From positions 62,001 through 126,000 of the forward strand of contig NZ_AKIZ01000015.1 of NCBI RefSeq assembly GCF_000282595.1: a DNA stretch of 64,000 nt, given 5' to 3'. The notes under the pieces were generated by a model that was given only the letters and a program-made list of their open reading frames with translations, was not told where the DNA came from and searched no databases. Position 1 is the stretch's first letter; each line of letters begins with the position of its first letter. The position numbers and the translations under genes were made by a program. Source of the DNA: Phyllobacterium sp. YR531. Its GTDB lineage: Bacteria; Pseudomonadota; Alphaproteobacteria; Rhizobiales; Rhizobiaceae. Of this stretch, positions 58,916-64,000 are shown piece after piece.

Positions 58916-59536
58916 ATGTCCAGCCCTAAGATTTTCGCTGCAACCACATCTATTGCGGGTGCCATTGCATTGCTTGCCATCGCTGCAGTGCCAGCATCAG
59001 CCCAGCAGCAGAGAGCGCCGCAAGGCTGGTTCAAGGTTTGCTCGAAGCAGGAAGACAACGATATCTGCAATACGCAGAACATTGTTACCGCCGACAGCGG
59101 CCAGCTTCTTACTGCCGTCAATCTCATTGAGATCAAAGGCAAGGTAAACCGCAAGATTTTCCAGATTTCCGTCCCGACCGGCCGTTTGATTGGTCCTGGC
59201 GTTGGGCTTCAGGTAAATGGCGCCAAGACAGTCAAGGTTGACTACGCCATCTGCTTCCCGGATCGCTGCATTTCGGAAGTTGCTTTGTCAGACGAACTGT
59301 TGGCTTCCTTCAAGAAGGGAAATCAGCTGACACTGACTTCGGTTAATTTCCAGAATAAGCCAAACCCGATCAATGTTGCATTGACCGGATTCACACAGGC
59401 TTATGACGGTCCGGGCCTTCAGCAGAATGAACTTGAAGAGCGCCAGAAGACACTTCAGGAAGAAGTTCAGAAGCGCCAGAAAGAATTCCAGGAAAAGATG
59501 AAGCTGGAACAAGACAAGGCAAAAACACCGCAATAA
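58916..59536 (+). CDS. invasion-associated locus B (IalB) family protein
   Basis: A 206-residue exported protein: signal peptide to AVPASA, then the IalB domain (GWFKVCSKQEDNDICNTQN; VDYAICFPDRCISEVALSDELL, in parts) with paired cysteines that could form disulphides. The last 45 residues are a charged coiled coil (LEERQKTLQEEVQKRQKEF). In Bartonella the family helps red-cell invasion; in free-living Rhizobiales the role is unknown. AGGA lies 11 bases before the ATG at 58916; a TTG at 58910 is possible. A strong terminator follows. Confidence 0.85.
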   Translation: MSSPKIFAATTSIAGAIALLAIAAVPASAQQQRAPQGWFKVCSKQEDNDICNTQNIVTADSGQLLTAVNLIEIKGKVNRKIFQISVPTGRLIGPGVGLQVNGAKTVKVDYAICFPDRCISEVALSDELLASFKKGNQLTLTSVNFQNKPNPINVALTGFTQAYDGPGLQQNELEERQKTLQEEVQKRQKEFQEKMKLEQDKAKTPQ

Positions 59537-59550
59537 TCGCGATGTCAGAA

Positions 59551-59576
59551 AAAGGGACGCAAATGCGTCCCTTTTT
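59551..59576. terminator. bidirectional terminator between ialB-like gene and hspQ
   Basis: AAAGGGACGC (59551-59560) and GCGTCCCTTT (59565-59574) form a ten-pair stem with an AAAT loop, a T-run on the plus strand and an A-run before it, so it can serve both convergent genes. Confidence 0.88.
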
Positions 59577-59597
59577 TATTGGATTTGATCAAGTTCG

Positions 59598-59939
59598 TTA
59601 ATTTATATGCGGGCTTTTCACGCGGTAAGTACCGTCATCGACCTTCACAAACATCTCGTCGATTTGTGCATGTCGTAGCGGCAACCCGGTTGTGTCTGCG
59701 ACCAGGTTCTGTTCTGAAACATAGGCCACGTACTCGCTTTCTGCATTCTCGGCAAAAAGGTGATAAAAGGGTTGGTCGCGGCGAGGGCGGATATCTTCGG
59801 GAATGGAGCGATACCACTCTTCCGTATTATTGAATTCCGGATCGACATCAAAGATCAGTCCGCGAAAAGCGAATATCCGATGGCTGACCACCTGGCCGAT
59901 CTGAAATTTTGCATGTCGTATCTGTGTCATCGTGTTCAT
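59598..59939 (-). CDS. hspQ: heat shock protein HspQ (YccV-like, hemimethylated-DNA-binding family)
   Basis: A 113-residue YccV/HspQ-type protein: KFQIGQVVSHRIFAFRGLIFDVDPEF, then QPFYHLFAENAESEYVAYVSEQNLV (in parts) are diagnostic. In E. coli HspQ is a Lon specificity factor and DnaA-related stress protein. MTQ at 59930 is an alternative start. No heat-shock promoter is evident. Confidence 0.9.
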   Translation of the reverse strand: MNTMTQIRHAKFQIGQVVSHRIFAFRGLIFDVDPEFNNTEEWYRSIPEDIRPRRDQPFYHLFAENAESEYVAYVSEQNLVADTTGLPLRHAQIDEMFVKVDDGTYRVKSPHIN

Positions 59940-60019
59940 TCGTTATAAGTATCTGTTTCTGTTAAATCACGCGAGCATAAATCATGGGTTCTTGCCCGCT
60001 ACAACATTAAAAGCCAGCC

Positions 60020-60964
60020 ATGGTCAGCGTCTTTAATCTGGTGCTACCCTTCTTTGGACTGATTTTTCTCGGCTTTTTCGTGGCGCGAATCAATCGTCAG
60101 CCTCTCGAAGCGCTGGGCTGGATGAACACCTTTATCGTTTATGTGGCTCTTCCGGCCATGTTTTTCCAGATACTGTCGCGCACGCCCGTATCCGAACTGA
60201 CACAATGGGCCTTCATTATTGGCTGTACCGCTTCAACCTTCTGCATTTTTGCGATTATGTTTGTTGTGGGGATGATACGGACACGAAGGGTGGACGAAAG
60301 CGCCATTCAGGGTCTCGCAGCCGCTTATGGCAATATCGGATATATGGGGCCGCCATTGGCAATATTGGCCTTTGGAGCCCCGGCAGCTGTACCCGTTGCC
60401 CTAATTTTCTGCTTCGACAATATTCTGCATTTCGTAATGTCGCCTTTGCTGATGGCGATATCGGGAAACGACAAGCGATCAACATCACAATTGATATTGG
60501 GTGTTTTGAAGAAGATCTTCTTTCATCCCTTTATTATTGCTACGATTTTAGGCGTTGGCGCTGCTGTAATGGGATTAACGCCGCCATTGGCTTTGACACG
60601 GATGATCGATCTGCTGGCTGCCGCTGCTGCGCCTTGCGCCCTGTTTGCCATGGGAGCAACATTAGCCTTACGGCCATTGAAGAGAGTGCCCAAAGAGCTT
60701 TATCTCATCGTGCCTTTGAAGCTTTTTATCCAGCCACTCGTGATCTATTTTTCACTGGGACTGGTAGGTAACTTTCCGCCGGTCTGGGTGTATACCGCCA
60801 TGCTGATGGCCGCATTACCAACAGCCACCAATGTCTTTGTCATTGCTCAGCAATACGGCGTCTGGGTAGAACGGGCATCAAGCAGCATTCTGGCCACGAC
60901 GTTATTTTCGATTTTGACCCTGACTGGTTGGCTTTATGCCATGACCCACGGACTTATTCCGTAG
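60020..60964 (+). CDS. AEC family transporter (auxin efflux carrier type)
   Basis: A 314-residue membrane protein with about ten helices. Family marks are AAYGNIGYMGPPLAILAFG in the fourth helix region and MAALPTATNVFVIAQQYG near the C-terminus, the two broken-helix motifs. Bacterial members move malate, malonate or other small acids; the substrate is not predictable. mntH follows in the same direction but has its own promoter. Confidence 0.87.
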   Translation: MVSVFNLVLPFFGLIFLGFFVARINRQPLEALGWMNTFIVYVALPAMFFQILSRTPVSELTQWAFIIGCTASTFCIFAIMFVVGMIRTRRVDESAIQGLAAAYGNIGYMGPPLAILAFGAPAAVPVALIFCFDNILHFVMSPLLMAISGNDKRSTSQLILGVLKKIFFHPFIIATILGVGAAVMGLTPPLALTRMIDLLAAAAAPCALFAMGATLALRPLKRVPKELYLIVPLKLFIQPLVIYFSLGLVGNFPPVWVYTAMLMAALPTATNVFVIAQQYGVWVERASSSILATTLFSILTLTGWLYAMTHGLIP

Positions 60965-60991
60965 AATAAGCAGTTCTCTTATCGCAGCAGC

Positions 60992-61021
60992 TTGCAGTCT
61001 GCAGTTTAGAATGTATATAAT
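60992..61021 (+). promoter_or_regulatory. mntH promoter
   Basis: TTGCAG at 60992-60997 and TATAAT at 61016-61021 are 18 bases apart. The perfect -10 runs directly into the palindrome at 61019-61039, so a bound repressor would cover the start of transcription. Confidence 0.6.
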
Positions 61022-61039
61022 TGCAAATGATTTGCAATT
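61019..61039. promoter_or_regulatory. Mur/Fur-family box upstream of mntH
   Basis: A perfect 21-base palindrome: AATTGCAAAT (61019-61028), central G, ATTTGCAATT (61030-61039). TGCAAAT-type inverted repeats are typical of the Fur-family manganese regulator Mur, which controls mntH/sit genes in Rhizobiales. It overlaps the -10 and ends 14 bases before the mntH start codon. Confidence 0.75.
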
Positions 61040-61053
61040 GCGGATAAGGCATC

Positions 61054-62400
61054 ATGGATGAATTGAGACAGGTGGACGCTCAGCCGGAAGGCTGGTTGCG
61101 TAAGCGAGGTGAGGCTTCGCTATCGGATGTTCACCGCTCTATCGCCGTTCGCACCCATGGCCCGGGCTGGAGGCGGGCTGCCGCTTTTGTTGGTCCCGGT
61201 TATCTCGTAGCTGTGGGATATATGGACCCGGGAAACTGGGCGACTTCGCTCGCCGGTGGTTCCAAATTCGGCTACACTTTGCTGGTCGTCGCACTTGTCT
61301 CGAACATCATGGCGATTGTCCTGCAAGCACTTTGCGCCCGCTTAGCGATAGGTTCGGGAAGAGATCTTGCACAAGCGTGTCGGGACGCTTTTCCCCGGCC
61401 AGTTGCCTATGTGCTTTGGTTTCTGGCTGAAATTGCCATTATTGCGACTGATATTGCCGAAGTTATCGGAACAGCGATTGGCCTCAATCTCATTTTCGGA
61501 ATTCCGCTGGAAATTGGTGTTCTGATCACTGCACTCGATGTATTCCTCATTCTTTACCTGCAAAAGCTGGGATTTCGATGGGTTGAAGCACTGGTCATCA
61601 CTTTGCTTGGCGTTATCGCTGTCTGCTTCGGCATTCAGATTTTCCTTGCAGATCCCGTATGGGGTGAAGTCATCAAGGGTTTTGCACCAACGACTGAAAT
61701 TGTCCGCAATCCGGAGATGCTTTATCTGGCTCTGGGCATTCTTGGCGCAACAGTCATGCCGCACAATCTCTATTTGCATTCGGGCATCGTGCAGACCCGT
61801 GACTATGGTCACACCGTGCCTGAAAAGCGTCAGGCTTTGAAATACGCAACGATAGATTCCACTGTAGCGCTGATGTTTGCGCTGCTGATAAACGCTTCAA
61901 TCCTTATTCTTGCGGCAGCAACATTTCACAAGACCGGCCAAACCGAAGTGGCTGAACTTGGCGATGCACATTCGCTGCTTGCGCCATTACTGGGTTGGGC
62001 CATCGCACCGACATTATTCGGGGTTGCGCTGCTCTGCTGCGGCATTAATTCTACCGTCACCGCCACATTGGCCGGACAGATCGTGATGGAAGGCTTTCTT
62101 CACATCAAACTGTCACCATGGCTGCGACGCCTTATCACCCGAGGCATCGCCATTGTTCCGGCAGCCATTGTTACAATCTGGTTTGGCGATGAAGGCACCG
62201 CCAGACTACTGATCCTGACGCAGGTCGTGCTCAGCCTTCAACTGTCATTTGCCGTTTTTCCCTTGGTGATATTCACCGCAAGCAAGACGAAAATGGGTGA
62301 GCTTGTGTCACCGCGCTGGCTTTCGGCATTCGCCATGTTCATCGCAATTGTCATTGCACTGCTGAACGTGAAACTGCTCAGCGATTTTGTTATCGGCTGA
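61054..62400 (+). CDS. mntH: Nramp family Mn2+ transporter MntH
   Basis: A 448-residue proton-coupled divalent metal importer with eleven predicted helices. The metal-binding helix 1 motif is [18 protein letters not shown] (family DPGN) and the helix 6 motif is [15 protein letters not shown] (MPHN). AAGG lies six bases before the ATG. The Mur-type box in its promoter supports manganese as the main substrate. Its stop forms TGATCA with that of the convergent monooxygenase gene. Confidence 0.93.
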   Translation: MDELRQVDAQPEGWLRKRGEASLSDVHRSIAVRTHGPGWRRAAAFVGPGYLVAVGYMDPGNWATSLAGGSKFGYTLLVVALVSNIMAIVLQALCARLAIGSGRDLAQACRDAFPRPVAYVLWFLAEIAIIATDIAEVIGTAIGLNLIFGIPLEIGVLITALDVFLILYLQKLGFRWVEALVITLLGVIAVCFGIQIFLADPVWGEVIKGFAPTTEIVRNPEMLYLALGILGATVMPHNLYLHSGIVQTRDYGHTVPEKRQALKYATIDSTVALMFALLINASILILAAATFHKTGQTEVAELGDAHSLLAPLLGWAIAPTLFGVALLCCGINSTVTATLAGQIVMEGFLHIKLSPWLRRLITRGIAIVPAAIVTIWFGDEGTARLLILTQVVLSLQLSFAVFPLVIFTASKTKMGELVSPRWLSAFAMFIAIVIALLNVKLLSDFVIG

Positions 62401-63600
62401 TCATTGCTGACCTGCGTTCCGGGCGGAGAGGCGAAAGCCGCTTCCCGGGCGCAATCCCTCACGCATCACAAAGCTGCGCAATGGTGAAAAGGCGCGCAAA
62501 AGCTCCAACCCGCCGCTGCGAACCATCTGTACAGGTAGGAAATCCGACAGGAGGGAGCGATTCAGCGCATCAACAGCGCCGGTACGGGCAAGAATATCCG
62601 GGCTGCGCTTACGATTGTAGGCGGATATGACACTCGCGGAACCCAAATCCTCACCATCTTCCGGCAGTGTTTCGGTAAGGGCCTCTACGTCCCGAATGCC
62701 GAGATTGAGACCCTGCGCACCAATTGGCGGAAACACATGGGCTGACTCACCAGCCAAAAAGATACGGTTTCGTGCAAACGAAGTGGGTACGAGGCCGGAC
62801 AGTGGCCAGCTTTGCGGTGCTACCTCTATCGTGACTGCGCCCAGCATGGACTGCATCCGCTCTTCCACGCGCTTCGCCAGTTCGTCGCGATCCAATACGA
62901 GTAGCTCAGCGGCCATTTCCGGCGTGGTAACCCAGACAAGGCTGGAACGCTGCCCCTGAAGCGGGACAATAGTGAACGGGCCATATTCCGTATGAAATTC
63001 AGTTGAAATGTCATGATGATCGCGCGTATGAGCAAAACTTAAAACCACTGCGGTCTGGTTATAGCTCCAGGTGCGGGCGGTGATCCCGGCAGCATCGCGG
63101 GCCAGAGAAGACCGACCATCAGCAGCCACAATTGCATTGGCCGTCAAGGTCGAGCCATCACCAGTTTCTACCAGGACGGTCTCTCCTGCATGGTCGTATT
63201 TCACGATGGGCACAGCACGGTGCTCTACAGTTGATTTCTTCATTGCGTCGCTGAGCACCGCGGTGAGTGTGCTGTTAGCAATATTATAGCCAAAGGCAGG
63301 CTCACCGATCTCGGTGGCTTCAAACGTAACTGAAGGGCTTCTGACAAGGCGTCTCGTGCCATCGAGAATACGCATTGTAGTCATCGGCGCTGCATGTGGT
63401 TCAATATCTGTCCAAAGATCGACGCTTTGCAAAAAATGGATGGCCGGCATCATCAATGCGGTGGTGCGCTTGTCGCTGCTGCCGGGCATTTCCCCCAGAT
63501 TGATAACGTTATGCCCTGACTTCGCCAAAGAGAGAGCTGCGATCAATCCAACATGACCTGCACCCGCCACAATGATTGGATCGGTAATGGTATTGGTCAT
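62401..63600 (-). CDS. UbiH/UbiF/VisC-type FAD-dependent monooxygenase
   Basis: A 399-residue group A flavin hydroxylase of the ubiquinone-synthesis family. The FAD fold is IIVAGAGHVGLIAALSLA, the DG motif lies in IVAADGRSSLARDAAGI, and the second FAD motif is FLAGESAHVFPPIGAQGLNLGIRD. In the last, the usual GD is GE (GESAH). It probably hydroxylates the ubiquinone ring, but which position cannot be told. ATG 63612 would add four residues. It is convergent with mntH and divergent from pcs. Confidence 0.85.
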   Translation of the reverse strand: MTNTITDPIIVAGAGHVGLIAALSLAKSGHNVINLGEMPGSSDKRTTALMMPAIHFLQSVDLWTDIEPHAAPMTTMRILDGTRRLVRSPSVTFEATEIGEPAFGYNIANSTLTAVLSDAMKKSTVEHRAVPIVKYDHAGETVLVETGDGSTLTANAIVAADGRSSLARDAAGITARTWSYNQTAVVLSFAHTRDHHDISTEFHTEYGPFTIVPLQGQRSSLVWVTTPEMAAELLVLDRDELAKRVEERMQSMLGAVTIEVAPQSWPLSGLVPTSFARNRIFLAGESAHVFPPIGAQGLNLGIRDVEALTETLPEDGEDLGSASVISAYNRKRSPDILARTGAVDALNRSLLSDFLPVQMVRSGGLELLRAFSPLRSFVMREGLRPGSGFRLSARNAGQQ

Positions 63601-63710
63601 GGTTTTCTCCATTTCATAGCTTTCAACAGCTTATATATGCTTCTTTGCTTGCACTTTGGGCCATTTTCAAGAAAAGCTGCTCACAAAATGCTCGGCATGC
63701 GTAAGATATA

Positions 63711-64000
63711 ATGGCGAGCAGACAATTATCATGCAGCAGATTGGCGCGGACTGTGAAAAAACCAACTTTACCCAAGGGCATAAAGCCCAAGAAGGTTACT
63801 GCACCGCAGGCAAAAGCATTCTCCGTTCATCTTCTCACAGCCTCAGGTTCATTTCTGGCTTTTCTTTCCGTGGTAGCAGCCAGCGAGGAAAGTTGGACTG
63901 CAATGTTCTGGTGGCTGGGTCTGGCGCTTTTTGTTGATGGCATTGACGGGCCAATCGCTCGCAAGCTCGATGTCAAATATGTGCTGCCCAACTGGTCGGG
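63711..64000 (+). CDS. pcs: phosphatidylcholine synthase (partial, N-terminal part only)
   Basis: The frame encodes FSVHLLTASGSFLAFLSVVAA, then MFWWLGLALFVDGIDGPIAR and VLPNWSG, the start of Pcs, which joins CDP-diacylglycerol to choline. DGIDGPIAR begins the CDP-alcohol phosphotransferase motif (DGxxAR...G...D...D); the remainder lies beyond the window. The start is uncertain: ATG 63711 is in frame, GTG 63753 (VKKPTLPKG) is the alternative. Pcs is a hallmark of Rhizobiales membranes and is needed for virulence in Brucella. Confidence 0.88.
   Translation, partial: MASRQLSCSRLARTVKKPTLPKGIKPKKVTAPQAKAFSVHLLTASGSFLAFLSVVAASEESWTAMFWWLGLALFVDGIDGPIARKLDVKYVLPNWS

Noticed and set aside
63656-63937. 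93-residue plus frame at the right end
   Set aside because: It is in a different frame from the clear phosphatidylcholine synthase sequence that covers the same bases.

Overview
The window looks like chromosome of an alphaproteobacterium of the Rhizobiales, most likely Brucellaceae (Ochrobactrum/Brucella type). The evidence is the gene families (IalB-like invasion protein, bacterial phosphatidylcholine synthase, HspQ, recG-sdhE neighbours, imuA-imuB-dnaE2), the gene order uvrA|ssb ... gyrA-coaD-ppi-ppi-queA-tgt, and LexA sites of the alphaproteobacterial GTTC-N7-GTTC type. There is no insertion sequence, phage, CRISPR array or rRNA; one tRNA-Lys(UUU) is present. Both ends cut genes: uvrA on the left and pcs on the right.

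Layout. 1-3.6 kb: divergent uvrA and ssb around a LexA box. 3.8-9.1 kb: a secreted FAD oxidase, a TetR regulator divergent from a flavodoxin-fold quinone reductase with a composite palindromic operator, a type II NADH dehydrogenase and a MarC protein. 9.4-16.4 kb: housekeeping block gyrA, an antisense-strand 45-residue membrane-protein ORF, coaD, two cyclophilins, queA and tgt. 16.4-21.4 kb: a TetR-controlled RND efflux pair without an outer-membrane channel gene. 21.5-37.0 kb: a complete ectoine/5-hydroxyectoine uptake and breakdown locus. 37.0-42.8 kb: the SOS mutagenesis operon imuA-imuB-dnaE2. 42.6-45.5 kb: a small accessory stretch (DUF6894-like protein, Crp/Fnr regulator, glycosyltransferase-like protein, methyltransferase). 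45.6-56.9 kb: tRNA-Lys, ccdA, glmU, glmS, recG, sdhE, mfd, a DsbA/FrnE protein. 56.8-64 kb: a YejA-like binding protein, IalB-like protein, HspQ, AEC carrier, MntH with a Mur-type box, a UbiH-type monooxygenase and the start of phosphatidylcholine synthase.

How the ectoine genes work together. EhuB captures (hydroxy)ectoine in the periplasm, EhuCD/EhuA import it, EutABC are thought to turn hydroxyectoine into ectoine, EutD (DoeA) opens the ring, EutE (DoeB) removes the acetyl group to give diaminobutyrate, DoeD transaminates it and DoeC oxidises the semialdehyde to aspartate. EnuR (MocR type) and an AsnC/Lrp regulator sit in the middle; a repeated AATCATGAC word occurs in the three promoter regions and is my best candidate operator. 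An SDR gene and an MDR gene are attached to the ends of the two operons and have no assigned step.

Most worth a second look: a LexA-like box between gyrA and coaD beside an overlooked small membrane-protein ORF; a tRNA-guanine transglycosylase that has lost three of four zinc ligands; the shared motif in the ectoine promoters; and six convergent gene pairs whose stop codons touch or overlap. All functional calls rest on reading motifs by eye; no database search was possible.
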